Assembly (NCBI GenBank): GCA_934247875.1
Contig: CAKQJZ010000006.1
Location: 1 to 44,956, forward strand
Source of the DNA: an uncultured Spirochaetales bacterium
Lineage (GTDB): Bacteria; Spirochaetota; Spirochaetia; Sphaerochaetales; Sphaerochaetaceae
Length of the DNA stretch: 44,956 bases
Direction: 5' to 3'
Shown one piece after another: positions 22,792-31,661 of this stretch; the stretch's first letter is position 1, and every line of letters begins with the position of its first letter. A program made the position numbers and the translations under genes. Below the pieces are notes generated by a model, which saw only the letters and a program-made list of their open reading frames with translations, was not told where the DNA came from and did not search any database.

Positions 22792-24381
22792 CTAAGCGAG
22801 AACCTCTTCTTTCCACTCGTTGATGTTCTTCTCACTTGATGAGAAGTTTATTCCAACAAGGTGAACAGTCTTTGAACTATCTGAAGCAAACTGATCTGCA
22901 TAGCCTTTGTCATGAATCTGCTTGAGTGCTATATCTGCAGATTGGTCATGCTTGAATTCAAAGATGTAGATATGCTTCTCTGTCCTGAGTATTGCATCGA
23001 CTCTGCCATTCTTTGTCTCTATCTCACTGCCAATTAATGCGCCAAGTGCCTTCATTGAAGAGAAGAATATAGAGCTGTAATAGAGCTCATCTGCATGCTT
23101 AGATAAATCATATGGTATTGCTTCGTATATTGATTTTATTATCTCTATTGCTTCTTCAGTCTTTCCTTCTGAAAAATATTCTGAGATAAATGATGTTCTT
23201 AGACTTTCAGCCGCATCCTCCCCTGCATACATCTCAAGAATATTTACCGAGTAAGACTCAGCTACTTCTTCATTAGGGAAATCCAAATACAGAATCTTAC
23301 CTTCAGTATCTGCTTTGCCTTTGATTGTCAGATACCCAGACTGGAAAAGAAGGGATCTATAAGAAGTGAGACTGATATTGGTCTTTGCCATATCTAATAT
23401 ATCAAATACAGTAATCTTCTCCCTGCTAATCTTGTTTGCAACGTCCTTGGTAATATCGAATCTGACTTTCTTAGCTACATTCATCAATAGCATCATGTTA
23501 CCAGTATCAATCCAATAGTTGTTGAGATCTATTCCGCCGTCAGCGAAGAAGCTTCCTATTGATACAGGGTTGTATAAAGCATCTTTCTGTCTTGGAGTGA
23601 ATCTGTAGCCATCGTATTTTCTTCTAAGAGCAGCTTTGTATTCTTCACGTGTCATTCCAGAGTCTGATATTCCCTTTGCAATGTACTCTGCAAAGTAATG
23701 ATTGAGTTCATCTTCTGTATAGCCAAAGAGCGTCGAATATTCTTCAGTCAAAGATATATCTCTTAGGTTATTCATTGATGAGAATATGCTGACTTTAGAG
23801 AACTTTGTAACGCCAGTAATGAATGCAAGATGGATATGATCAGATGCTGATTTGATTACTTCAAAGAAGCCTCTAAGCACATCTCTCATCTCTTCAACAT
23901 TAGGGTTGTAGATATTAGAAGAAAGGAGCTTGTCGTATTCATCGATGAGAATAACAAGCTTGCCTTTCTCTGCTATGTTTAGAATCAAATCATTCCAAGC
24001 ATCGTAATATATTGATTTTTCATTATATTCAACAGAATATGCTTTGGAGATTCTTGCAATTTCCTTCTTTAGGCTTTCTTCCAATTGATCAGCATTTTTT
24101 GCCTGTATTCTTCCTAGATCAATATGTATTACAGGATACTCTTTCCAGTCATAGTCCGCCTCATAAATCTTCAGGCCTCTGAAGAGCTCCTTCTTTCCTT
24201 TGAATATTGCTTCAAGAGTTGAAAGCAGCAAAGTCTTGCCGAAGCGGCGTGGACGGGAACAGAAGAACATTCCTGGCGTTTTGGTCAGCAAATTATAAAT
24301 AATATCTGTCTTATCAACATAAATAGCATCAGCTTTAATAAGCTCTTCAAAACTGGATATAGATGTAATAATGTTCTTCAT
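22792..24381 (-). CDS. AAA-ATPase-like/PD-(D/E)XK nuclease-fold protein
   Basis: A 529-aa protein of the common AAA-ATPase_like (PF09820) plus PD-(D/E)XK (PF08011) family. Walker A lies in SRPRRFGKTLLLST (near residue 45) and Walker B in LVILIDEYDKLL (near 140). The C-terminal nuclease-like core reads GRVDAILRT...IYIFEFKHDQ, matching D-x(n)-ExK. The biological role is unknown; these genes often occur in many copies in anaerobes such as Bacteroidetes, spirochaetes and Clostridia. No obvious ribosome-binding site precedes the ATG. A terminator of the ABC transporter operon lies just upstream of it. Confidence 0.85.
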   Translation of the reverse strand: MKNIITSISSFEELIKADAIYVDKTDIIYNLLTKTPGMFFCSRPRRFGKTLLLSTLEAIFKGKKELFRGLKIYEADYDWKEYPVIHIDLGRIQAKNADQLEESLKKEIARISKAYSVEYNEKSIYYDAWNDLILNIAEKGKLVILIDEYDKLLSSNIYNPNVEEMRDVLRGFFEVIKSASDHIHLAFITGVTKFSKVSIFSSMNNLRDISLTEEYSTLFGYTEDELNHYFAEYIAKGISDSGMTREEYKAALRRKYDGYRFTPRQKDALYNPVSIGSFFADGGIDLNNYWIDTGNMMLLMNVAKKVRFDITKDVANKISREKITVFDILDMAKTNISLTSYRSLLFQSGYLTIKGKADTEGKILYLDFPNEEVAESYSVNILEMYAGEDAAESLRTSFISEYFSEGKTEEAIEIIKSIYEAIPYDLSKHADELYYSSIFFSSMKALGALIGSEIETKNGRVDAILRTEKHIYIFEFKHDQSADIALKQIHDKGYADQFASDSSKTVHLVGINFSSSEKNINEWKEEVLA

Positions 24382-24399
24382 ACATATAATTTAGCATAG

Positions 24400-24438
24400 A
24401 AAGCAGAAAACGCTAAGAACCATTAATAGCCTTAGCGT
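24400..24438 (-). terminator. Rho-independent terminator of the ABC exporter operon
   Basis: The 8-bp stem ACGCTAAG/CTTAGCGT (24410-24417 with 24431-24438) is followed on the minus strand by TTTCTGCTTTCT. It starts nine bases after the stop of the second ABC gene. Confidence 0.7.
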
Positions 24439-24446
24439 CTTCATTA

Positions 24447-26318
24447 TCACTGGAGTTCAACACTTCCTGTGTATAGCTGATAATACAGTCCCTTCTCTTT
24501 GAGAAGACCCTCATGATCTCCTCTCTCAATTATCCTTCCCCGATCAAGCACCATAATAGCATTGCTATTGCGCACAGTTGAAAGACGATGAGCTATGACA
24601 AAGACAGTTCTGTTTTCCATAAGCCTATCCATGCCACGCTGAACAAGCTGCTCAGTATGAGTATCGATAGAGGATGTAGCTTCGTCCATTACAAGCACAG
24701 GAGGGTCTGCAACTGCAGCACGTGCGATAGATATCAGCTGCCTCTGCCCTTGCGATAAGCCTTCGCCATTGTTGGTTAGCATAGTATCATATCCATCTTT
24801 CATCATCATTATGAAGTCATGAGCATTAGCAAGCTTGGCAGCTGCTATTATCTCATCATCTGTAGCATCGAGGCGCCCATACCTTATATTCTCCTTGATA
24901 GTTCCTGTAAATAGGTTTGTATCCTGAAGAATAATACCAAGAGAATGTCTTAAATCACTTAGCTTGATATCTGAAATATCGATGCCATCAAATGTTATCT
25001 TGCCCTTCTCTATCGAATAGAATCTATTCAGAAGATTGGTAATAGTTGTCTTTCCAGCGCCAGTTGCACCAACAAATGCAATCTTCTGACCAGGCTTAGC
25101 ATAGAGTGAAATATCATTAAGGACAGGATGGCCAGGGATGTAAGAGAAGTCAACATGCTCCATTACAATATCTCCCTTAAGCGGAATCAGAGAACCATCT
25201 GCTCTCTTCCATGCCCACTTATGAGTCTTCTCTTCGCACTCTTCAATTGCGCCTTCAGCTGCTTTGACATTCACAAGCGTTACCTTGCCATCATCTTCCT
25301 CGCTCTTCTGATCCAAAAGCTCAAAGACTCGCTCAGCACCAGCCAAAGCAAGAAGCACGCTGTTAGCTTGCTGTGTCATCTGGCCAATATTATTAGAGAA
25401 AGATCTTGATAGCTGCAAGAAAGCTGCAAGTGCACCAACTGTGAATATGCCATTTGTCTTGATAGCAATGACTGCACCAACGATTACAAGTATTACATAT
25501 TGGATATTGCCAATGTTGTTTGATATCGGCCCCATCATGTTTGCAAGGCTATTAGCCTTAGTCATTGAGACTCTCAACTCTTCATTGAGACGTGCAAAAT
25601 CCTCTTTGCTCTTTTCTTCGTGCGTAAAGACCTTTATGACACGCTGGCCAGAAATCATCTCCTCAATAAAGCCATTTACAGCGCCAAGGTTCTTCTGCTG
25701 GTCTCCATATTCTTTGCTGCTCTTCTTTCCAACAGATCCTGTAACTTTAACAAGCAAGAATACGCAAAGAAGCACAATGAGAGTCAGAATCCAGCTATTC
25801 AAGAACATTGAGACAATTACCATTACAAGTGTAATAGCAGCTGTCAAAAGCTGTACAAGGCCGTTTGATATCAGCTGATTGAGAGTATCTGTATCATTTG
25901 AGAAACGAGACATTATCGCACCATGTGGATTCTGGTCAAAGTATGAGAGCGGAAGGCTCTCAAGCTTATCAAACATCTCAATTCTTATCTTATATATTGC
26001 TTTCTGAGCAACATTTACCATCACATAAGAGAGAAGGAATGAAGTTGCTGTTGAGATTACAATAACGATACCGAACTTTATAAGCGCATCAACAGCACTT
26101 GAGAAATCTGGATTCTTAATGCCAATGAGAGGCACTACGATAGTATCGATAAAAGTGCCGATAAATGATGCTGAGTATACAGTTGCGAATGCTGATACAA
26201 CAACGCAAACCAAGATAAATGCAACAAGGAGCGGATTAGAGCCGAATATCAGCTTAAAGAGCCTTGCCATCGTCTTTTTTGGATTCTTAGCCTTTGGGCC
26301 AAATTTCATCTTACCCAT
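24447..26318 (-). CDS. ABC exporter half-transporter, catalytic partner
   Basis: A 623-aa fused membrane/ATPase half-transporter. Six membrane helices span about residues 20-320. The ATPase domain has Walker A GATGAGKTT, the signature LSQGQ (degenerate for LSGGQ) and Walker B VLVMDEATSSID with the catalytic Glu. I start at 26318 (MGKMKF) because AAAGGAG lies before it; the longer frame to 26369 begins inside the upstream gene. It overlaps the preceding half-transporter gene by eight bases. Together they match heterodimeric exporters of the BmrCD/LmrCD type, exporting drugs, lipids or peptides; the substrate is unknown. Confidence 0.92.
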   Translation of the reverse strand: MGKMKFGPKAKNPKKTMARLFKLIFGSNPLLVAFILVCVVVSAFATVYSASFIGTFIDTIVVPLIGIKNPDFSSAVDALIKFGIVIVISTATSFLLSYVMVNVAQKAIYKIRIEMFDKLESLPLSYFDQNPHGAIMSRFSNDTDTLNQLISNGLVQLLTAAITLVMVIVSMFLNSWILTLIVLLCVFLLVKVTGSVGKKSSKEYGDQQKNLGAVNGFIEEMISGQRVIKVFTHEEKSKEDFARLNEELRVSMTKANSLANMMGPISNNIGNIQYVILVIVGAVIAIKTNGIFTVGALAAFLQLSRSFSNNIGQMTQQANSVLLALAGAERVFELLDQKSEEDDGKVTLVNVKAAEGAIEECEEKTHKWAWKRADGSLIPLKGDIVMEHVDFSYIPGHPVLNDISLYAKPGQKIAFVGATGAGKTTITNLLNRFYSIEKGKITFDGIDISDIKLSDLRHSLGIILQDTNLFTGTIKENIRYGRLDATDDEIIAAAKLANAHDFIMMMKDGYDTMLTNNGEGLSQGQRQLISIARAAVADPPVLVMDEATSSIDTHTEQLVQRGMDRLMENRTVFVIAHRLSTVRNSNAIMVLDRGRIIERGDHEGLLKEKGLYYQLYTGSVELQ

Positions 26319-28035
26319 TGATTGACGCTCCTTTAGCTTGTGTCTCATAGAGATTCTTATAGCTTTCATTTCGCGCTAGAAGCTCATCATGAGTTCCTAT
26401 GTCATCGATTCTGCCATTGTCCATCATGATGATCATATCTGCATCTTCTATTGATGAGATTCTCTGGCTTATGATGATCTTTGTCAGATTGTTTACATCA
26501 TTCTTAAGCGCAACTCTAATAGACCTATCAGTAGCAGTATCGACAGCACTTGTAGAGTCATCAAGAATCAGGATCTTAGGCTTCTTCATCAGTGCACGCG
26601 CAATGCATAAGCGCTGACGCTGCCCGCCTGAGAAGTTTGCACCACCCTGCTCTACTCTGCTTTCTAGGCCATCTTTGCCATCAAAGATGAAATCTGCAGA
26701 AGCAATCTTGAGAGCATTTTTCATCTCTTCCTCAGTTGCATTCTCATCTCCCCATCTAAGGTTATCTGCAACAGTGCCAGAGAAGAGCTGGTTCTTCTGA
26801 AGCACGATAGATACACTATCGCGAAGAGAAGTCAGATTATAATCCTTAACATTCAAGCCACCAACTTTCACGCATCCATCATTGACATCATATAACCTTG
26901 CAATAAGGCTTATCAGAGTACTCTTTCCAGAGCCTGTTGTTCCAAGAATGCCAACCATCTTGCCACTCTCGATCTTCAGGTTAATATCCTTAAGAACACT
27001 TGAAGAAGCTGAGTAGCCGAAGTTTACATGATCGAATTCTACAGAACCATCTTCAACAGTTTTCACGCCATTATCATTCTTATCCATTGTCGGCTGATAC
27101 AACAGAACTTCATTGACACGCTTCATAGCAGGAAATGACATCGAGAACATGATTACAATCATGCCTGACATAACAAGAGAAGAGAGAATCTGAGCGGCAT
27201 ATGTATAGATGCTCATAAGCTCTCCGGTCTGCATTGAACCATTATTAATAAGCTTTGCACCTAAGTATGAGATAGCAATGATAGAGCTGTAGATTATAAG
27301 CTGCACAGCTGGCATTGAAGCTGCCATGATCTTCTGGCCATGCTCGAAGTTGTATTTGATCTCATCTGCGCTCTTTTTGAATTTCTTCTTCTCTTCATCT
27401 TCTCTGACATATGCTTTAACAGTTCTGATTCCACCAAGGTTCTCCTGAACTGTCATATTGAATTTATCATAAGCTTTGAAAGCATTATCGAAATAACGTC
27501 TAGTGAGGTTGAAGATTATAAGGATCGTGAAGACTACCAAAGGAATGGCAACAGCGAAGATCGCTATCATAGATGCACCATTCTTGATTACCATCAAAAG
27601 CGCAAATATGAACATCACAGGTGCTCTGAAAAGGATTCTGATGCACATCTGAAAAGACTGCTGTATAGACTGGATATCTGTAGTCAGACGAGTAATCAAG
27701 GATGAAGTTGAGAACTTATCTATATCACTGAATGACATATCCTCAATCTTGCTATAAACATCATTTCTCAAATTAGTCGCAAAACCCGCAGAAGCACGGC
27801 TTGCAGTCTTTGCTCCAGCAGCGCCAAAGAAGAGCGACAAGAGAGCACATAGAAGCAGAATCAGAGCAGAGACAACAACGTAGCTTATATTGCCCTTTTC
27901 AACTCCATTATCAATTATGAGAGCCATAAGAGTCGGTATCAAAACCTCCATAGCAACCTCACCCACCATGAATACTGGCGTGATCATTGCACTCTTCTTA
28001 TACTCTCTTACTCTAGAAAACAGATTCTTTATCAT
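26311..28035 (-). CDS. ABC exporter half-transporter, degenerate-site partner
   Basis: A 574-aa half-transporter with six N-terminal helices (about 15-310) and an ATPase domain: Walker A GTTGSGKST, signature FSGGQ, and Walker B ILILDDSTSAVD, in which the catalytic Glu is Asp. The degenerate Walker B here and the degenerate signature in its partner place both defects at one ATP site, the hallmark of asymmetric heterodimeric exporters. I start at 28035, with GAGG six bases upstream; the TTG at 28047 is less likely. An intrinsic terminator lies directly in front of the ribosome-binding site. Confidence 0.92.
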   Translation of the reverse strand: MIKNLFSRVREYKKSAMITPVFMVGEVAMEVLIPTLMALIIDNGVEKGNISYVVVSALILLLCALLSLFFGAAGAKTASRASAGFATNLRNDVYSKIEDMSFSDIDKFSTSSLITRLTTDIQSIQQSFQMCIRILFRAPVMFIFALLMVIKNGASMIAIFAVAIPLVVFTILIIFNLTRRYFDNAFKAYDKFNMTVQENLGGIRTVKAYVREDEEKKKFKKSADEIKYNFEHGQKIMAASMPAVQLIIYSSIIAISYLGAKLINNGSMQTGELMSIYTYAAQILSSLVMSGMIVIMFSMSFPAMKRVNEVLLYQPTMDKNDNGVKTVEDGSVEFDHVNFGYSASSSVLKDINLKIESGKMVGILGTTGSGKSTLISLIARLYDVNDGCVKVGGLNVKDYNLTSLRDSVSIVLQKNQLFSGTVADNLRWGDENATEEEMKNALKIASADFIFDGKDGLESRVEQGGANFSGGQRQRLCIARALMKKPKILILDDSTSAVDTATDRSIRVALKNDVNNLTKIIISQRISSIEDADMIIMMDNGRIDDIGTHDELLARNESYKNLYETQAKGASING

Positions 28036-28087
28036 CAAAGACCTCAAACGAAATAAAAGGGAGAAAACTCTCCCTTAAAAAAGACAT
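28013..28087 (-). CDS. Possible 24-aa leader ORF before the ABC exporter
   Basis: On the minus strand an ATG at 28087 opens a frame (MSFLRESFLPFISF...KESVF) that runs through the terminator hairpin and ends inside the exporter gene in another frame. A ribosome translating it would cover the hairpin. The ribosome-binding sequence is weak (TAAG) and there is no other evidence of translation. Confidence 0.2.
   Translation of the reverse strand: MSFLRESFLPFISFEVFDDKESVF
28049..28076 (-). terminator. Intrinsic terminator before the ABC exporter genes (possible attenuator)
   Basis: The perfect 8-bp stem AAGGGAGA/TCTCCCTT (28057-28064 with 28069-28076) has a GTTT loop and is followed on the minus strand by TTATTTCG. 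It lies about 80 bases after the PII gene stop and only 21 bases before the exporter start codon. It may end the DUF1538-PII transcript, regulate exporter expression, or both. Confidence 0.75.
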
Positions 28088-28101
28088 ATCTTATTTACAT
28101 T

Positions 28102-28130
28102 AAAATATTTGAAAATTAAATACTTGTTAA
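28102..28130 (-). promoter_or_regulatory. Possible promoter upstream of the ABC exporter terminator
   Basis: TTAACA (28125-28130), a 17-bp spacer and TATTTT (28102-28107) on the minus strand would start a transcript near 28095. Such a transcript would meet the terminator at 28057-28076 before reaching the exporter gene. Confidence 0.4.
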
Positions 28131-28156
28131 GAATCTACACAGAAAATACATATTTC

Positions 28157-28750
28157 TCAGCCAAGATTCTTAAATGAGGAAACAGGAACTCTGAAGAGAA
28201 TGGCCTTGCCTTTCTCTTTGAAGATCTCCATGCTCTCAATAGCGCTCTCAATCGCATCAGCTTTATCACGCTCAACAACGATTATGAGCATTTCCTTATC
28301 ATGGACTATAGGACGGCCAAAGAACTTGGCATCCTCTTCTTTAGCTGTACCATGAGCAATAACGACAGAGCCACCCTTTGCGCCAGCCTTTCTGGCAGCT
28401 GCCATGATATCCTCTGCATATCCCTTCTCTGAAATAACCTCAATCATTGTCCATTTAGCATCATCCATATTATCTAACTCCTTTCCCCTGCAATCGAGAA
28501 ATAGCACAACTCCCTTTGTCTTTACATTCTTGATAGCACTCTCAACAGCCTCAAGTTGCTCCTCTCTTATCATCGAGTAGAGGATCTCCTTATGCTTATC
28601 TCCAAGTCCCAGTGCTGCCATGATCGTAGATGTAGCAGTACCAGTTGCATTTGCGATAGTGCCACCTGGAGCACCTGCTTCACGAGCAGCAGCCATTACT
28701 TTATCGCCTGTGCCTCTATCTACGATAGCAATCATCATATATCCCTTCAT
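28157..28750 (-). CDS. Tandem PII-like regulatory protein
   Basis: A 197-aa protein made of two PII-like domains in tandem: residues 1-~90 (MMIAIVDRGTGDKVMAAAREAGAPGG...) and ~98-197 (MIEVISEKGYAEDIMAAARKAGAKGG...). Each shows the repeated AAAREAGAPGG/AAARKAGAKGG turn of the fold. Classical PII proteins are ~112-aa trimers; a duplicated form could still assemble around a trimer axis. It overlaps the DUF1538 membrane protein gene by four bases, and PII-like genes commonly accompany such transporters. I infer that it gates the membrane protein in response to a nucleotide or ion signal; the ligand is unknown. Confidence 0.8.
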   Translation of the reverse strand: MKGYMMIAIVDRGTGDKVMAAAREAGAPGGTIANATGTATSTIMAALGLGDKHKEILYSMIREEQLEAVESAIKNVKTKGVVLFLDCRGKELDNMDDAKWTMIEVISEKGYAEDIMAAARKAGAKGGSVVIAHGTAKEEDAKFFGRPIVHDKEMLIIVVERDKADAIESAIESMEIFKEKGKAILFRVPVSSFKNLG

Positions 28751-30189
28751 TTGTTCTCTCCTTTTTTAGAAACGACCTTGTAGATAACACCCAGAATCTC
28801 AATTGAGAGTACAGGCATCATTGCAATAAGGCCAATCATTCCAAATGATGCTGCGCTGATATCTCCAGAAACGACACTTGCAGCCCCGATAACAAAAGGA
28901 AGCAAGAAAGTCGAAGACATAGGACCAGTTGCAACACCACCAGAGTCAAAAGCAATTCCAACAAACAGTGTTGGAGTAAATGGCATAATCAGAAGAATCA
29001 CACCGTAGCCAGCTAGAAGGAATACCATAATGGATGTTCCATTCATTATTCTCAAAAGCGACAATAAGACAGCAGATGCAACACCGACGCAGATGAATAA
29101 AAGCATAACAGCGCGTCTGATTCTGCCTTGGCTAACCTCTTCAACTTGCTCTGTAAGGACCCAGATAGCAGGCTCAGCAAGCACTACTGTTGCACCAAGC
29201 AGAGCGCCAGTAAGCAACAGAACGCCAGGACCAACAGAGCTTATTGCGCGTCCAAGAGAAGTAGCAACAGGCATGAATGAGCTCTTTACAGCGAATAAGA
29301 ACAAAATCATGCCAACGAATGTATATAAAATACCAACATACATTCTTATAGCCTTGATTGGAGGCAGCTTCATGAAAAAGCGCTGAACTATTATTGCGAT
29401 TATTATCAAAGGAAGAAGTGCTATAGCTACTTCTTTGACCATCTTGAGAAACAGTGCAAAAAGCGCTGGAGAAGCAGCAGATGTAACATTTGCATTGATC
29501 TCTCCTTTGCTGATAGCGCCAAGCAAAAGCACAAATAGAACAGGACCGATAGATGCAAGCCCGGCATAGCCAAAAGAGTCTTCTTCTTTATGGCCCATTG
29601 CAGATGTAACACCCATGCCAAGTGCCATTATAAATGGGACAGCCATAGGACCTGTAGTAGCGCCGCCAGAGTCAAAAGCTACAGCTCTGAAGAACTCAGG
29701 CACAAATACAGCAACACAAAACAGAAGCACAATGCCCACAGCAAATGCTATCTTCATTGAAAAACCTGTTATGGTTCTTAAAAAAGCCAGTGCAACAAAA
29801 ACACCAACACCCAGTGCAATAGCAAGCGTTAATAGCGTCTTTGAAAGATTTGGGTTTATCTGATGCACCTGCTCAGTCAAAACCTCAACATCTGGCTCTG
29901 CTATTGTGATGATAACACCCAAAAGAAGTCCGACAACAACTATCAAGAATATATTCTTCTTAGCTGTTATTGCAGATCCAAGATGGTTGCCAACAGGAAC
30001 AAACCCCATGTTAATGCCAAGCAAGAACAAAGAGAGCCCAAGTATTACAAAGACTACTGACATAACAAATTGCGCTATAGAAACACCAGAGCTGTCAAAA
30101 ACTGAGAAGACAAGCCCAAGCGCAATTGCAATGAGTGCAATAGGGAGCACTGAAATACATACTTCCTTTACCTCTTTGAGAAAATCCAT
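28747..30189 (-). CDS. DUF1538 membrane protein, fused two-repeat form
   Basis: A 480-aa polytopic membrane protein with two homologous halves (about 1-235 and 240-480). The first contains GINMGFVPVGNHLGSAI and the second AVKSSFMPVATSLGRAIS; both halves carry AFDSGGATTGPM/AFDSGGVATGPM. Elsewhere DUF1538 occurs as two subunits, UmpA and UmpB, and as I recall such a pair was reported as a Na+(Li+,K+)/H+ antiporter in Halomonas. A sodium/proton role here is inference. AGAGGT precedes the ATG, and the tandem PII gene follows with a 4-base overlap. Confidence 0.85.
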   Translation of the reverse strand: MDFLKEVKEVCISVLPIALIAIALGLVFSVFDSSGVSIAQFVMSVVFVILGLSLFLLGINMGFVPVGNHLGSAITAKKNIFLIVVVGLLLGVIITIAEPDVEVLTEQVHQINPNLSKTLLTLAIALGVGVFVALAFLRTITGFSMKIAFAVGIVLLFCVAVFVPEFFRAVAFDSGGATTGPMAVPFIMALGMGVTSAMGHKEEDSFGYAGLASIGPVLFVLLLGAISKGEINANVTSAASPALFALFLKMVKEVAIALLPLIIIAIIVQRFFMKLPPIKAIRMYVGILYTFVGMILFLFAVKSSFMPVATSLGRAISSVGPGVLLLTGALLGATVVLAEPAIWVLTEQVEEVSQGRIRRAVMLLFICVGVASAVLLSLLRIMNGTSIMVFLLAGYGVILLIMPFTPTLFVGIAFDSGGVATGPMSSTFLLPFVIGAASVVSGDISAASFGMIGLIAMMPVLSIEILGVIYKVVSKKGENK

Positions 30190-30280
30190 TCTTTTACCTC
30201 TGTAATAATAGATAACAAAGATTTTTTATTTTGTCTTTCTTTTTGCCTCAATTTCCATCTACAAATAAAGATAATTGTCG

Positions 30281-30305
30281 AAAAAAGCCCCGCAAAAAGC
30301 GAGGC
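30281..30305 (-). terminator. Rho-independent terminator after oadB-oadG
   Basis: On the minus strand GCCTCGC/GCGGGGC (7 bp, one G-U) closes a TTTTT loop and is followed by six Ts, 20 bases after the oadG stop codon. Confidence 0.85.
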
Positions 30306-30325
30306 CTTACAAACTGAAGAAAAAA

Positions 30326-30487
30326 CTACTTCTCTTCTTTTTTCTTTCTTGCAATCTTATTGAGTGCAAGAACTACTATGAAGATAATTCCCATTGAGAG
30401 CGCAAGAAGTGCCCACGCAAGAAATCCGAACTTAACTGCTTCAAGCACGCTTCGTGCTGCGTTATCTGCTACATGAAAACCGAACAT
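30326..30487 (-). CDS. oadG: OadG-like small subunit of a Na+-translocating decarboxylase
   Basis: A 53-aa protein (MFGFHVADNAARSV...ARKKKEEK) with one membrane helix (about residues 21-43) and a basic C-terminal tail, the layout of OadG/GcdC-type small subunits that hold the decarboxylase complex together. AAGGAG lies six bases before the ATG. It follows oadB after 12 bases and ends at a strong terminator. Assignment rests on size, topology and position next to oadB, because sequence conservation in this family is low. Confidence 0.7.
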   Translation of the reverse strand: MFGFHVADNAARSVLEAVKFGFLAWALLALSMGIIFIVVLALNKIARKKKEEK

Positions 30488-30499
30488 ACACACTCCTTA

Positions 30500-31585
30500 T
30501 TACTGAAACATTGAAAGAATCAAACCACCAGCAAGAACAGATCCAATCTGACCTGCAACGTTTGCACCCAGTGCAAATGGAAGCAGATGGTTCTGCCTAT
30601 TAGCTTCATTGCCAACTTTCTGAACAACACGAGAAGACATTGGAAATGCTGAAATTCCAGCGCCGCCGATAAGCGGATTCATCTTGCTTCCCTTTGGAAG
30701 GAATATATTTGCTATCTTGATGAAGAATACACCACAAGCTGTATCAAAAATAAAAGCCAATAAGCCAAATGCGATAATCATCAGCGTAGAATAAGTCAGA
30801 AGCTCAGGACCTCTCATCATAGGTGCAATAGCGAGACCCAGGAGAAGTGAAATCAGAGGAGAGAGCACATGCTGCGCAGCGTTAGAAAGTGAGTCGAGGA
30901 CACCACATTCGCGAAGCAGGTTGCCAAACATAAGCATACCAACAAGCGCTGCTGAATCAGGTGCCATCAATGAACAAATGATAGTAACAGCGATTGGGAA
31001 GATGATCTTTGTAGTTTTGCTTATTGATCTTGATGAATAAGTCATCTTGATCTCTCGTTCTTTCTTAGTTGTTGTTGCTTTCAAAACTATAGGCTGAATA
31101 ATAGGAACAAGCGCCATATAGCAATAAGCTACAATCAAGATAGGAGCGATGAACTGAGAATGCAGGCGCTGAGAGACCAAAATAGCTGTTGGGCCATCTG
31201 CAGCTCCGATAATGCCAATAGAGGCAGCATCATTAAGTGGGAAGAAAACAGATGCAAGCATCATTGATAAGAATATGCCGCCCTGCCCTGCTGCTCCAAC
31301 GAAAATCAGCCATGGCTTCTGGATAAGTGGACCAAAGTCTATCATTGCACCGATTCCAATAAATAGAAGCAGTGGGAAGACTTCGTACTTATCGATACCG
31401 AAGTTGTAGAGCCATGTCAGAATACCAACTTCATCAGCTATTACAGAACCTGGCAAGTTCACAAGAATAGCACCAAAGCCCATAGGAAGCAGTAAAGTAG
31501 GTTCCATTTCCTTCTTTATTGCTAAGTAAATCAGCAAAATGCCAACGAAAATCATAATGATTTCATATATTAATTCTGTGTTCAT
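30500..31585 (-). CDS. oadB: Sodium-pumping decarboxylase beta subunit
   Basis: A 361-aa integral membrane protein of the OadB/GcdB/MmdB family, which couples decarboxylation of a carboxybiotin carrier to Na+ export. Conserved family stretches are visible: IGAADGPTAILVS with its sodium-binding Asp, and the C-terminal IGGAGISAFPMSSRVVQKVG...GANVAGQIGSVLAGG. Length is slightly below the usual ~370-430 aa. No alpha subunit (carboxyltransferase) or biotin carrier lies within the window, so the substrate (oxaloacetate, methylmalonyl-CoA or glutaconyl-CoA) cannot be told. A possible promoter is at 31632-31661. Confidence 0.92.
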   Translation of the reverse strand: MNTELIYEIIMIFVGILLIYLAIKKEMEPTLLLPMGFGAILVNLPGSVIADEVGILTWLYNFGIDKYEVFPLLLFIGIGAMIDFGPLIQKPWLIFVGAAGQGGIFLSMMLASVFFPLNDAASIGIIGAADGPTAILVSQRLHSQFIAPILIVAYCYMALVPIIQPIVLKATTTKKEREIKMTYSSRSISKTTKIIFPIAVTIICSLMAPDSAALVGMLMFGNLLRECGVLDSLSNAAQHVLSPLISLLLGLAIAPMMRGPELLTYSTLMIIAFGLLAFIFDTACGVFFIKIANIFLPKGSKMNPLIGGAGISAFPMSSRVVQKVGNEANRQNHLLPFALGANVAGQIGSVLAGGLILSMFQ

Positions 31586-31631
31586 AACTCTTTGATTTTA
31601 ACTAATCATATTTCATTGAGCTAGAATCCAG

Positions 31632-31661
31632 CATATAAATTTACATAGAAATAACATTCAA
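31632..31661 (-). promoter_or_regulatory. Possible promoter of oadB-oadG
   Basis: On the minus strand TTGAAT (31656-31661), an 18-bp spacer and TATATG (31632-31637) lie about 47 bases before the oadB start codon. Confidence 0.4.

Noticed and set aside
26319..26369. Longer start for the second ABC half-transporter
   Set aside because: It would lie wholly within the upstream gene and lacks a ribosome-binding site; AAAGGAG serves the ATG at 26318.
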